A DNA stretch of 64,000 nt from Clostridium cadaveris (GTDB taxonomy: Bacteria > Bacillota > Clostridia > Clostridiales > Clostridiaceae): the NCBI RefSeq assembly GCF_020911725.1, contig NZ_CP076620.1, positions 1,244,501 to 1,308,500 on the forward strand, written 5' to 3'. Positions 42,648 through 52,045 of the stretch are shown here, in pieces. The translations under genes and the position numbers were made by a program. The first letter of the stretch is position 1, and each line of letters starts with the position of its first letter. Under the pieces are notes generated by a model that did not search any database, was not told where the DNA came from, and was given only the letters and a program-made list of their open reading frames with translations.

Positions 42648-44018
42648 GTGAATAGTAGCTCGTTTTTAGCGGATTTCCTTTTGATTTCTGAAGGGAAAAC
42701 TGTAATGTTCATAGCTTTATTAATTGCAGTATTTTTTATAGTTAGAGTTATGGAAAAGAAAAAAATAAAATTTTCAGTAAGAATGATTACATCAACAGTA
42801 ATTGGATTGATATTAGGAATAGTCATTCAATGGGCAGCTAGCTTTCCAGCTACACCTAAAGATGTAAAATGGCTAAGTGAAGTGACTTCATGGTATGGAT
42901 TATTTGGATATGGATTTATAGATTTACTTAAGATGCTTGTAGTACCATTGGTATTTTTATCTATAGTTAGAGTTATCATAAATATGAATGGTGAAAATCT
43001 TGGTAAATTAACTTTAAGAAGTATAATAACACTTGTATCTACAACTATTATTGCTGCAACAATAGGAATCGTGGTAGCAAATATTATGAACTTAGGTGTC
43101 GGTACTGATATGACGGGGATAGATAATGCAGCTAAAATGCGAGAAGTCAGCAATGTGATTGATACTATAAGAGGATTAATTCCATCAAATCCTGTAAAAG
43201 CCATGGCTGATTCAAACATAGTGGCAGTCGTTATATTTTCAGGATTTATAGGAACATCTATAAATAGATTAAAAAAGAAACATAGTGATATTATTGAACC
43301 TTTTGTGGGATGGATTCAAGGTGCATATAAAATCATGGTAAGTGTATCTATGACTGTTATAAAATTTATGCCTTATGCAGTAGTAGCACTTTTAGCAAAT
43401 ACAATTACATCAAGAGGGGTTTCAGCTCTTTATACTGTTCTTAATTTTATAGTAGCTCTTTATGTAAGTGCAGCTATTATGTTTGTGGTACAACTTATAA
43501 TAGCATCATTATGCGGAATAAGTCCTATGAAATATTTAAAGGGAGTTATAGAAGCACTTATACTAGCTTTCACATCAAGATCAAGTTTGGGTACACTTCC
43601 TGTAACTATAGAGTGTTTAACTGATAATCTTAAGGTGGATGAAGGAGTTGCAAGTTTTGTAGCAAGTCTTGGAGCAAATATGGGCATGAATGGATGTGCA
43701 GGAATATATCCAGCACTTTTGGTTGTAACCCTTTCAAACATGACAGGAATGAATATGGATTTTGGATTTTATGTTATGCTTATTATTGTTATAGCTATAA
43801 CTTCCTTAGGAGTAGCAGGTCTTCCGGGAGCAGCTACTATGGTAGTTTCAATAGTTATATCTGGTATAGGCATGGGGACTTATTTCCCTCTAGCAGGTGG
43901 AATAATTGCAATAGACCCTATCTTAGATATGGGAAGAACAATGCTCAATGTTAATGGATCAATGGTGTCTACAGTGGTTGTTGCAAAGAGCATAGATAAA
44001 ATAGAAAAAGAATCTTAA
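42648..44018 (+). CDS. tcyP: TcyP-like sodium symporter, probable L-cystine uptake
   Basis: 456-residue DAACS/SDF-family symporter with about eight membrane helices and two hairpin loops. ALILAFTSRSSLGTLPVTIECL resembles the serine-rich HP1, and AGLPGAATMVVSIVISGIG the HP2 region; GANMGMNGCAGIYPALL is the TM7 block. The long N-terminal part (SFPATPKDVKWLSEVTSWYG) is typical of TcyP rather than GltP. The start is GTG 42648 behind AGGAGG. It follows the disulfide reductase-like gene by 27 bases. Confidence 0.85.
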   Translation: MNSSSFLADFLLISEGKTVMFIALLIAVFFIVRVMEKKKIKFSVRMITSTVIGLILGIVIQWAASFPATPKDVKWLSEVTSWYGLFGYGFIDLLKMLVVPLVFLSIVRVIINMNGENLGKLTLRSIITLVSTTIIAATIGIVVANIMNLGVGTDMTGIDNAAKMREVSNVIDTIRGLIPSNPVKAMADSNIVAVVIFSGFIGTSINRLKKKHSDIIEPFVGWIQGAYKIMVSVSMTVIKFMPYAVVALLANTITSRGVSALYTVLNFIVALYVSAAIMFVVQLIIASLCGISPMKYLKGVIEALILAFTSRSSLGTLPVTIECLTDNLKVDEGVASFVASLGANMGMNGCAGIYPALLVVTLSNMTGMNMDFGFYVMLIIVIAITSLGVAGLPGAATMVVSIVISGIGMGTYFPLAGGIIAIDPILDMGRTMLNVNGSMVSTVVVAKSIDKIEKES

Positions 44019-44060
44019 ATAAAAGGTTTTAGTTCGTTTATTTGAACTAAAACCTTTTGT
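44019..44060. terminator. Bidirectional terminator between tcyP-like and LysR genes
   Basis: AAAAGGTTTTAGTTC / GAACTAAAACCTTTT, 15 bp with a seven-base loop. Confidence 0.92.
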
Positions 44061-44957
44061 CTATAAAAATTCTATTTTACTTTGTTCTAAAATAAAGTTT
44101 TTAAATAATCTCACCATAGGACTTTGGAATTTTTCCTTTGAAAAAGCTAAATATATAAATCTTTCGTGGAAGGGATTATTTATGGGAATAACTTTTACAT
44201 TAAAATTATTTAAGTATTGAGTCTCAGGTACTATAGAAATTCCATAATTTATGTTTACTAATGAAGCTAATGTGGCTATATCTTTAACCTCACATATTAC
44301 ATTAGGAGTTGTAGATACCTCAACAAACATGTCAGTGATGGACTTGTAAATAAGGTTATTTGGATTAAAGGATATCATTGCATAAGATGATATATCTCTT
44401 AAATCAACACTTTCATAATTGCTAAGTTCATGTAAATCAGAAACGATAACTGAGAGATTTTGTCTCTTTATAGGAAGAAACTCTATATCCTTTGTCTTAA
44501 TTACATGTGAGCATAATCCTAAATCATATCGACCATCCTGTAGACCATCTATAATAGCAAGATTATCTTCTTGATTAAAAGAAAAAGAAATTTGGCTTTT
44601 TTCATTACTAGAATTATAAAATTTTTCTATTATATTTGGAAGAAAGGTTGAATCTATATCATTAGTATATGCTAAATCTACAAGACCTTTAGAAGAACCA
44701 GTAATTTTATATATTTCTTTTTCACCAAGTTTTAAGGTATCTAAAGCGCTGTCTACATACTTTAAAAATACTCTACCATATTTAGTTAGAAAAATATTTC
44801 TTCCTTTTTTCTCAAAAAGTTCAGTGCCTAGTTCTTCTTCTAAGGAAGAAATAGAATTGCTAAGGCTGGGTTGGCTTATGGAAAGTATATTTGCAGCTTT
44901 AGTATAGTGTTGAACTTTTGCAAGGACACTAAAATATTTTAGCTGATTTAAATTCAT
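44061..44957 (-). CDS. LysR-family transcriptional regulator
   Basis: 298 residues from ATG 44957, nine bases after AAAGGTGG (an ATG nine bases upstream touches that site). The N-terminal winged helix is standard: MNLNQLKYFSVLAKVQHYTKAANILSISQPSLSNSISSLEEELG, followed by the periplasmic-binding-like effector domain. It is convergent with the cystine transporter operon and may regulate it in response to sulfur compounds, but the target could also be the SDR gene divergent from it. Confidence 0.92.
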   Translation of the reverse strand: MNLNQLKYFSVLAKVQHYTKAANILSISQPSLSNSISSLEEELGTELFEKKGRNIFLTKYGRVFLKYVDSALDTLKLGEKEIYKITGSSKGLVDLAYTNDIDSTFLPNIIEKFYNSSNEKSQISFSFNQEDNLAIIDGLQDGRYDLGLCSHVIKTKDIEFLPIKRQNLSVIVSDLHELSNYESVDLRDISSYAMISFNPNNLIYKSITDMFVEVSTTPNVICEVKDIATLASLVNINYGISIVPETQYLNNFNVKVIPINNPFHERFIYLAFSKEKFQSPMVRLFKNFILEQSKIEFL

Positions 44958-45130
44958 GTTATCCATCCACCTTTCTCATAAACTTATAGTCTGTATATTT
45001 AATAGGAGTATTATATCATAGTTTTTAATAATACAATTAAGCTATCTAAAGAAATATATTGATTTTTTATAATATTTATAAAGGATTGGGAGAAAATATT
45101 AATATACTTTTCAAAACTAGGAGGGATAAT

Positions 45131-45997
45131 ATGACATTTCCAACATCTTTTCCACCTCAACATCAAAATCAACATCCAGGTATTGAAAGTGAGATGAACC
45201 CTACACCTATATATGCTGATAATATGTACATAAAAAAGGGTGATATATTAAAGGAAAAGGTTGCTGTAATAACAGGAGGAGACAGTGGAATAGGAAGAGC
45301 TGTTGCTTTAGCTTATGCTAATCAAGGGGCAGATTTAGCCATAGTTTACTATAATGAGCACAATGATGCAGAGGAAACTAAAAAGCTTGTTGAATCTGCG
45401 GGAAGAAAATGTATTCTTATGGCTGGTGATATAAGCGATTCCAGCTTCTGTAGCAGCGTTATAGAAAGAACCATAAATGAGTATGGTAAGATTGACATAT
45501 TAGTAAATAATGCAGCAGTTCAATATGTATGCAATGACATAAAACAGCTGTCAGATAATCAATTTGACAAGACTTTTAAAGTAAATGTTTATGGAACTTT
45601 TTATATGACTAAGTGTGTCATAAAACATTTAAAGAGCGGTGGATGTATAATAAATACTGCTTCTGTCACAGCTTTTGCAGGAAATGAAACTCTTATAGAT
45701 TATTCTATGACTAAGGGAGCAATTGTAGCATTTACAAGAAGTCTTTCAACAGCTTTGGCAAAGGGGAAAACAGGTATAAGGGTAAATGCAGTTGCACCAG
45801 GACCTATATGGACACCCCTTATACCATCAAGCTTTGATGAAAATAAAGTAGCACAGTTTGGAGCCAATACTCCAATGGGAAGAGCGGGTCAGCCTATAGA
45901 GTGTGCTCCAGCTTATGTATTTTTAGCATCTGACTCAGCTTCATATATAACAGGGCAAACAATTCATATAAATGGTGGGGAAATAGTAAATGCATGA
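45131..45997 (+). CDS. Short-chain dehydrogenase/reductase (YdaD/YhdF-like)
   Basis: 288 residues from ATG 45131 after AGGAGG. About 45 leading residues (FPPQHQNQHPGIESEMNPTP) are the usual N-terminal arm of the general-stress SDR group. The Rossmann motif is TGGDSGIGRA, with LVNNAAVQ, the catalytic serine in NTASVTAF, YSMTKGA (Tyr-x-x-x-Lys) and AVAPGPIWTPL. Substrate unknown. A terminator follows. Confidence 0.9.
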   Translation: MTFPTSFPPQHQNQHPGIESEMNPTPIYADNMYIKKGDILKEKVAVITGGDSGIGRAVALAYANQGADLAIVYYNEHNDAEETKKLVESAGRKCILMAGDISDSSFCSSVIERTINEYGKIDILVNNAAVQYVCNDIKQLSDNQFDKTFKVNVYGTFYMTKCVIKHLKSGGCIINTASVTAFAGNETLIDYSMTKGAIVAFTRSLSTALAKGKTGIRVNAVAPGPIWTPLIPSSFDENKVAQFGANTPMGRAGQPIECAPAYVFLASDSASYITGQTIHINGGEIVNA

Positions 45998-46057
45998 TGA
46001 ATTCTTATATAAAATATTAAAGATTCAAATGTATAAAATTTAATTTATAAAATCTAT

Positions 46058-46094
46058 AAATCCTTAACAGTATTTTGTTAAGGATTTTATTACG
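46058..46094 (+). terminator. Terminator after the SDR gene
   Basis: AAATCCTTAACA / TGTTAAGGATTT stem with TTATT downstream. Confidence 0.85.
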
Positions 46095-46167
46095 CTCAAT
46101 AATATCATAAATTCAAGTTTAAATATCATAAAATAAATTGAAGTACTTAGAATATGGAGATATTACC

Positions 46168-46956
46168 TTGAATTTAATCGGAAAGATAAATAAGCATAAA
46201 AAAATTAAACTATCAATTAGTAAAAGTAAAGTAAAACATGGTTTTAGCGTAATAAATCATGGCAATGAAGGATGGCTGGGGCCAGCGATAAAAGATGCTA
46301 CTTCGAATATGATAGCATCACAAACAGAAAGAGTAGACGACACTATAAAACTACTAAATCAAGTAAGATATTCTGTACTTCAAGGAATAGGTATAGGAAT
46401 AGGTATAGAGATACTGTCGAAGTTATGGCGTAAAGAGAAGATAAGATTTTTTGAAATCATAAAAAAAGCTGCCTTTTGGGGTATTGATTTTGGAGTGAAG
46501 ATTTTAGGGGTATATGTCTTAAAAGGTGTTGTTGAATCAGGAGCTATAGCATTTATTCCTAGTACTACTGAATCAGGAACTATATCAAATCTATCTTATA
46601 TAATTATTGAAAATATAAAGATTTTATGCTCTGCAATATTAGGCAGATTAAAAAGAAATAAATGTTTTAAAACTATGGAGATGACTACTTTAGAGATTAT
46701 ATTAGGTATAATTATAAGTGAAAGAGGAATAAAGGCAGGGTACAATATAGGAATGACATTTGGTTATATATTAGCTGGCTCATTAGGTTTTTTAGGAGGA
46801 ACTATAGGTTATATAATAGGGTTCAAAATTGCAGAAATAATACTGAATATAATAGATTCTCTATGTATGGAAGAAAAGAAAATTAGAACAAGCATTGTAA
46901 GAGAGATTATAGAGGCGATAAAGAATATAATAAGGGAACTAAGGGTCATATTTTAA
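46168..46956 (+). CDS. Membrane protein with glycine-zipper helices, function unknown
   Basis: About 262 residues from TTG 46168, eight bases after GGAG; another TTG at 46138 has no site. Unrecognised. Hydrophobic and glycine-rich blocks (SVLQGIGIGIGIEILSKL; MTFGYILAGSLGFLGGTIGYIIGF) look like glycine-zipper membrane segments, separated by lysine-rich stretches. Position between an SDR and a FUSC-HAD gene gives no hint. Confidence 0.6.
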   Translation: MNLIGKINKHKKIKLSISKSKVKHGFSVINHGNEGWLGPAIKDATSNMIASQTERVDDTIKLLNQVRYSVLQGIGIGIGIEILSKLWRKEKIRFFEIIKKAAFWGIDFGVKILGVYVLKGVVESGAIAFIPSTTESGTISNLSYIIIENIKILCSAILGRLKRNKCFKTMEMTTLEIILGIIISERGIKAGYNIGMTFGYILAGSLGFLGGTIGYIIGFKIAEIILNIIDSLCMEEKKIRTSIVREIIEAIKNIIRELRVIF

Positions 46957-47054
46957 ATATAATTAATAATTCCAACGTTGTTCATAAAAAAAATAAAAGG
47001 TATAATAAATAAAAAACTATATTACAGTATGTTAATGAGGAAGAGGAATAGTTT

Positions 47055-48392
47055 ATGCCAAAGATAGGAATGAGAATTATAAAGTCAGCTATAGCAGTTT
47101 TTATCTGCTTTTTAATATCTATGATTAGAGGTCAAGGAATTGTTTTTTATTCGGCAATTGCAGCAATTTTATGTATGCAGCCTTATGTATCTAATAGTTT
47201 AAAAGTAGCAAAGAATCGTATTGTAGGAACTTTGATAGGTGGTATATTTGGGATTGTTATATTAACGATACAAAGAGCGTTTATACCAGCTCATATGGAG
47301 ATTATAAGTTATTTATTAATTGCAGTAGCAATAATTCCACTTATATATATAACAGTAATTATTGAAAAAACTACTGCATCATATATAACTTGTGTAGTAT
47401 TTCTAAGTGTTACAGTTGCTCACGGTATTGATGTAAGCATATATGAATTTGCACTAAATAGAATACTGGATACATTAATAGGTATAGTAGTATCATTAGG
47501 AGTAAATGCTTTTCATATGCCAAAGGAAAAGAATTCCAATGTACTTTTTATAAGTGGTTTAGATGGAACATTAATTGATGGTTGCGGAAAAATCTCTTCA
47601 TATTGTAAAGTAAAACTAAATCAAATGTTGTCAAGAGGAGCGTTTTTTACAATAGCAACCTCTAGAACACCTGCAACAGTAAGGAATATAATGGAAGGTG
47701 TGGAGATAAATCTTCCTATTATAGTTATGAATGGAGCTGCTTTATATGATATGAATGAAAGACGTTATATGGAATGTAAATATATTGATTCGGAAACTTC
47801 ATTTAAAATTATAAGACAGTTTGAAAAATGCCATTGTAATTGTTTTGTACATACAATTAAAAATGATATCCTTCATATATACTATGGTGAATTTAACAAT
47901 AAGATAGAAAAAAATTTCTATGATGAGAGAAAATTTCTACCTATGCATAATTATATTTATGGAGATATTCCTCAAGATAGAGAAACGTTGTATTTTATAG
48001 CTATAGATAAGATTGAGAATATAAAAAAAATATACGATTCAATTAAAAAGATTGATATAGATGAAAAAATAAATATATTATATTATGAATATTTAAATAA
48101 TAGCGGATACTATATATTAGAGATATACAGTTCTAAGGCATCTAAATATGAAGGTGCTAAAGCTATAAAAAGAATGACGTCAGTAGATTTTATAGTTGCA
48201 TTTGGAGACCACATAAATGATGAAAGTATCGTAGAAAATGCTGATTGTAGTTACGTAGTAGAGGGAGCGGACAATAGGATTAAAGAAAAAGCATTTGGGG
48301 TGATAGGTTCATGTGCAGAAGATTCCGTAGTTAAGACTATGGCAAAATTATTTTATTCTAAGAACCTCTTTAAAGTAAAAATAAAAAAATAA
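47055..48392 (+). CDS. FUSC/aromatic-acid-exporter-like membrane domain fused to HAD domain
   Basis: 445 residues. Residues 1-155 contain six hydrophobic segments resembling FUSC/DUF939 N-terminal domains (KSAIAVFICFLISM, FYSAIAAILCMQPYVSNSLK, ..NRIVGTLIGGIFGI). Residues 163-430 form a Cof-type HAD domain with GLDGTLID as motif I and FGDHINDESIVENAD as motif IV. Motif I normally reads DxDGT; here the first Asp, the nucleophile, is Gly168, so phosphatase activity is doubtful. The fusion may use the HAD fold as a ligand sensor. Start ATG 47055 has AGGAAGAGGAA upstream. Confidence 0.8.
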   Translation: MPKIGMRIIKSAIAVFICFLISMIRGQGIVFYSAIAAILCMQPYVSNSLKVAKNRIVGTLIGGIFGIVILTIQRAFIPAHMEIISYLLIAVAIIPLIYITVIIEKTTASYITCVVFLSVTVAHGIDVSIYEFALNRILDTLIGIVVSLGVNAFHMPKEKNSNVLFISGLDGTLIDGCGKISSYCKVKLNQMLSRGAFFTIATSRTPATVRNIMEGVEINLPIIVMNGAALYDMNERRYMECKYIDSETSFKIIRQFEKCHCNCFVHTIKNDILHIYYGEFNNKIEKNFYDERKFLPMHNYIYGDIPQDRETLYFIAIDKIENIKKIYDSIKKIDIDEKINILYYEYLNNSGYYILEIYSSKASKYEGAKAIKRMTSVDFIVAFGDHINDESIVENADCSYVVEGADNRIKEKAFGVIGSCAEDSVVKTMAKLFYSKNLFKVKIKK

Positions 48393-48475
48393 GTGTTTTT
48401 TTAATGTGATGAACATTTAAAAACGAAGCTGAATACTATAAATTAGGATAATATTAGTAGGAGGCCTAAACTTAT

Positions 48476-48709
48476 ATGAATGCCTATCAATTAATTATGA
48501 AGATACAACGGAAAATGCAACGTGATCCAGCATTTTCTGCAAGACTTAACAATATTCTTAATCAATTAAACAGTGTACCAGGACTTCAACAGGAAGTTAT
48601 GAAAATAGCTCAAATAGAGGATGAGAGAAAGAGGCAAAAAGCTATGGATCATCTGCCTGAACAGGTGAAGCATCTGGTAAATGAATTACTAACTTTAATA
48701 AATAACTAA
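48476..48709 (+). CDS. Small helical protein of unknown function
   Basis: 77 residues starting MNAYQLIMKIQRKMQRDPAF, with a strong AGGAGG site. Predicted to be all helix, soluble, with an amphipathic pattern. I recognise it only as similar in type to short conserved clostridial proteins. A monocistronic gene, followed by a structured intergenic region. Confidence 0.65.
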   Translation: MNAYQLIMKIQRKMQRDPAFSARLNNILNQLNSVPGLQQEVMKIAQIEDERKRQKAMDHLPEQVKHLVNELLTLINN

Positions 48710-48730
48710 TATTTAATATTTGTTTACATG

Positions 48731-48802
48731 AAAACTTGGAGCTTATTATATTTAAGAGAAGAGTAAATGTGCAATATCTTAAAAAGTAGGTATCCAAGTT
48801 TT
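48731..48802. promoter_or_regulatory. Long-loop inverted repeat upstream of the XRE-TPR gene
   Basis: Perfect 10-bp arms AAAACTTGGA / TCCAAGTTTT 52 bases apart, with a smaller inner pairing. Possibly the terminator/3-prime structure of the previous gene, or a structured leader or small RNA ahead of the regulator gene. Confidence 0.35.
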
Positions 48803-48909
48803 AAATTTGTCAAAAAGTATATATTTTCTGCAAAAAGAAGGAAATTTATAAAAAAAGTATAATTAAATAAATATATATACAAATAAAAAGATGTATGGTG
48901 GGTTGATGT

Positions 48910-50181
48910 ATGGCTATAAATCTAATGAGCAAAAGAGAAAAATTAATATATGTAAGGCAGCTTCTAAATATAACACAAAAGGAACTAGCCAAAGATAACA
49001 TAAGCAGAGAATTCATCAGTATGGTTGAAAGCGGGAAAAGAAGCATGAGAAGAGATATGGCACTTACTGCTATGAAAAATGCTTTAGAGTATGCAAAAGA
49101 ACGTGGTATAGAACTTGATTTAGATGAGGAATTTATCGCCAGATCTGAGGAGGAAGATTTATGTAAGATATGTGATGAACTTTCTAACAACATAGAGAAT
49201 TTGGAAAAGTGTTATGAGATTATTGAATACAGTGAAGAAAAAGATTTTCAAATGGCTAGAGTATATGCTTTGAAAAAATTAGGAGACATATTTTGTGTAA
49301 GCGGAGAATATGAAAAGGCTAGTAATAAATATTTAGATGCAGTACAAATCACCGAAACTATAGGCAGACGTGAGATAAATCAGAAACTATATAATAATCT
49401 TGGTGTTGTAAAGAATAAGCTAGGAGAATATTTGGATGCTATAAACTATGAAAAGGAAGCTTTAACATTTTGTAATATAAACAATGATGACAAGATACGA
49501 GTTACAGTGCTTTATAACTTAGCATCCAACTGTTTTATGCTAAATAAATTTGAATCATCTAAAAAATATTTAGATGAGCTTTTTAAATTGAAACTTAATC
49601 ACCATTTCTATTGTAAAGGAAGAAGCTTGTACGGATATATGTATGTGCAACTAAAAGAATATGATAAAGCCTTAGAGATATATAAAGAGCTTTTGGAAGA
49701 GGTTTTAGATAGGAATGTTATGATAGAGATATATCATAACACAGCATTGTGTTATCAGGAGAAAAAGGAATTTGATGAATCAGAAAAATATTTTGATATA
49801 GCTTTAGAATTGAGTAAAAATAAATTAAGTGAACTTTATAAAGTACAAGGAGCAAAAGGAGCAATGTACTTTGATAAGGGAATGTATAAAGAAGCTGAAG
49901 AACTATTATTTGATTCTATGCAGCTCAGCGAAAAATTTGAAGACTTTTATTATAGTATTGATATAGCTAAAGTGCTATACAATTTGTATAATACAAAAGG
50001 AGAAAATGAGAAGAAAAAAGAAATAGCCTTGGCTATACTTGATTTTTCAAATCATAACAATATAAACGAAGCCAATATGTGGAGTGTAGATAAACTTTTA
50101 GAGATTGCAATTGAAAATAATGATTTAGAACTAGTTAAAGAGGTTCATGAAAAAATAAATTTAAAATTAAATAATTTTTAA
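48910..50181 (+). CDS. XRE-type regulator with TPR repeats (RNPP-like)
   Basis: 423 residues. The N-terminal helix-turn-helix (residues about 5-65: MSKREKLIYVRQLLNITQKELAK, then SREFISMVESGKRS) is followed by 8-9 TPR-like repeats over residues 90-420 (for example YALKKLGDIFCVSGEYEKASNKY and YHNTALCYQEKKEFDESEKY). This is the plan of peptide-responsive RNPP regulators such as PlcR or clostridial Qsr proteins. I found no short signal-peptide gene directly downstream. Start ATG 48910, site GGTGGG. Confidence 0.85.
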   Translation: MAINLMSKREKLIYVRQLLNITQKELAKDNISREFISMVESGKRSMRRDMALTAMKNALEYAKERGIELDLDEEFIARSEEEDLCKICDELSNNIENLEKCYEIIEYSEEKDFQMARVYALKKLGDIFCVSGEYEKASNKYLDAVQITETIGRREINQKLYNNLGVVKNKLGEYLDAINYEKEALTFCNINNDDKIRVTVLYNLASNCFMLNKFESSKKYLDELFKLKLNHHFYCKGRSLYGYMYVQLKEYDKALEIYKELLEEVLDRNVMIEIYHNTALCYQEKKEFDESEKYFDIALELSKNKLSELYKVQGAKGAMYFDKGMYKEAEELLFDSMQLSEKFEDFYYSIDIAKVLYNLYNTKGENEKKKEIALAILDFSNHNNINEANMWSVDKLLEIAIENNDLELVKEVHEKINLKLNNF

Positions 50182-50465
50182 AAGTTATATATTTTGATTT
50201 TTAACTAAAAAATTGCGTAATTGCTACCAAAAATGTACTAATCTAAACTTCAATTAGTATGAGAAAATAGGAAGTACAACAAAGTCTTAGTGACGAATAG
50301 AACATGAGGTAAAGATTATGTAGTTAGTAAAATAGCCTCGTTTTTTTATTATACGAAAATGATAAAATTTCATAATAGATACTATGGAATAAAAATGATA
50401 TAATATATGTACTTGAATATTGAATGAAAAGTAATAAAAATGATTATTATCAAAGAGAGGTAAAG
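50182..50465. other. Intergenic region after the XRE-TPR gene
   Basis: About 284 bases. It holds a weak terminator-like structure, GAGG...CCTC with a run of seven T at about 50305-50347, and AT-rich promoter-like sequence before the next gene. No convincing signal-peptide gene was found. Confidence 0.4.
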
Positions 50466-51629
50466 ATGAAGATTAACTGGAACACAAAATACAACACTAT
50501 AGCTGTATATGCTTTTCTTGTAACATGTGGGGTTTGCACATTTTATCTTGCTATATCACAACTTGGAACATTTACTGCAAAAATTGGAAAAGCAATAGGC
50601 GTATTACAACCATTCATAATAGGATTTTCAATTGCATATATTTTAAACTTTCTTCTAAAATTTTATGAGAACAGAATTTTAGAAATGGCATTTTTTAAGA
50701 GATTAAAACTAAAATCAAAAAGAGGATTAGGACTATTATTTACATATGTAACAGCTTTTTTCCTTCTTTATTTGTTTATGCACTTTGTTTTTCCTCAAGT
50801 TGTAGAAAGTATAGTAGGATTAGTTAATGACATACCAATATATATAGCGAATTTAAGTAATTTATTTGATAAGATAGTGACTAATTTAGAGCTTAGAGAT
50901 GAATACATTCATATGATTACCAGAAACTTTAATGAGATGAGTAATTATATAATAAAACTTGCAACAAATCTTCTTCCAGTACTAGGTTCAGCTGTTACTG
51001 CAATAGCATCAAGTGTTTGGAATATAATTTTAGGTCTTATAATATCTATCTATTTACTAATAGATAAAGAGAAGTTCTTTGGGATTTCTAAAAAGATTAC
51101 CTATGCAATATTTTCTACTACTCGTGCCGAAAGGATATTAGAACTTACGCGCAGAAGCAATTCTACTTTTGGAAAATTCTTGAGTGGGAAGATATTAGAT
51201 TCGACTATAATTGGTATTTTAACTTTTATAATATTAACTGTATTTAAAATACCATATACACTTTTGATATCCTTCATAGTAGCGGTTACAAATATAATTC
51301 CATTCTTTGGACCATTTATTGGAGCAATACCATCAGTTATAATAATACTTTTTGTATCTCCAATAAAGGCACTATGGTTCCTGCTTATAATATTTATAAT
51401 ACAACAGATAGATGGAAATATAATAGGGCCTAAGATACTTGGAGACTCTATAGGAATATCAGCTTTTTGGATTTTATTTTCCATAATGATTGCAGGAAAA
51501 TTCCTTGGATTTGTAGGAATGGTTATAGGAGTTCCACTATTTGCTGTAATTTATTCAGTTGTAAAAGAGAATGTTGAAGCAAAACTTGAAAAGAAAGGTT
51601 TAGAAACGGAAACTAAAAAATATATATAA
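50466..51629 (+). CDS. AI-2E family membrane transporter
   Basis: 387 residues from ATG 50466 (AGAGAGG upstream); an earlier in-frame ATG at 50424 lacks a site. About eight membrane helices with the family marks: PFIIGFSIAYILNFLL, FIVAVTNIIPFFGPFIGAIPS, and QQIDGNIIGPKILGDSIGISAFWILFSI. This family (TqsA/YdbI type) exports small molecules or acts as Na+/H+ antiporter; transport of AI-2 is shown only for some members. Confidence 0.92.
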   Translation: MKINWNTKYNTIAVYAFLVTCGVCTFYLAISQLGTFTAKIGKAIGVLQPFIIGFSIAYILNFLLKFYENRILEMAFFKRLKLKSKRGLGLLFTYVTAFFLLYLFMHFVFPQVVESIVGLVNDIPIYIANLSNLFDKIVTNLELRDEYIHMITRNFNEMSNYIIKLATNLLPVLGSAVTAIASSVWNIILGLIISIYLLIDKEKFFGISKKITYAIFSTTRAERILELTRRSNSTFGKFLSGKILDSTIIGILTFIILTVFKIPYTLLISFIVAVTNIIPFFGPFIGAIPSVIIILFVSPIKALWFLLIIFIIQQIDGNIIGPKILGDSIGISAFWILFSIMIAGKFLGFVGMVIGVPLFAVIYSVVKENVEAKLEKKGLETETKKYI

Positions 51630-51643
51630 TTATATTTTATTTC

Positions 51644-51685
51644 ACCTCCAGCTTGAATTATTTTAGCTGGAGGTTTTATGTTTTT
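51644..51685 (+). terminator. Terminator after the AI-2E transporter gene
   Basis: ACCTCCAGCT / AGCTGGAGGT stem with an 11-base loop and TTTTATGTTTTT downstream. Confidence 0.9.
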
Positions 51686-52045
51686 AAGAAAAATTTTAAC
51701 TAATCATTAGATAATTTTAAAAGAAAGCCTTAAAAAGTAAAAGAATAAAAAATTGCATATTTTTAAGAAATGTATTAAAACATGAAGTATTTTAATGCAT
51801 TTTTGAGAAAAAACAGTATTTTTAGCTATGGTCAGCTTAGACAGATTAAGTAAAACATGGTACTATATTATTAAAAGAAAGAGAAAAAAACGTTTAACAT
51901 AATAGAAAAATCAAAATTTTGCTAAAATGAATAAATAAGATTATAAACTTGCAAAAAATAAGAAAAAATGAATAAAAAGCATAGTGTATTAAATGAATTT
52001 AAAATATAATACATCAAATTTTATTTATCAAGGGAGGAAAATAAA
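51686..52045. other. AT-rich leader region of the aspartase gene
   Basis: About 360 bases without a gene. It contains a hairpin ATGTATTAAAA / TTTTAATGCAT (51770-51800) followed by TTTTT, which could be a minor terminator, and presumably the aspA promoter. No known riboswitch pattern was recognised. It ends with AAGGGAGG, the aspA ribosome site. Confidence 0.4.

Noticed and set aside
45059..45130. 24-residue N-terminal extension of the SDR
   Set aside because: AGGAGG lies directly before ATG 45131, and the upstream residues do not resemble SDR arms.
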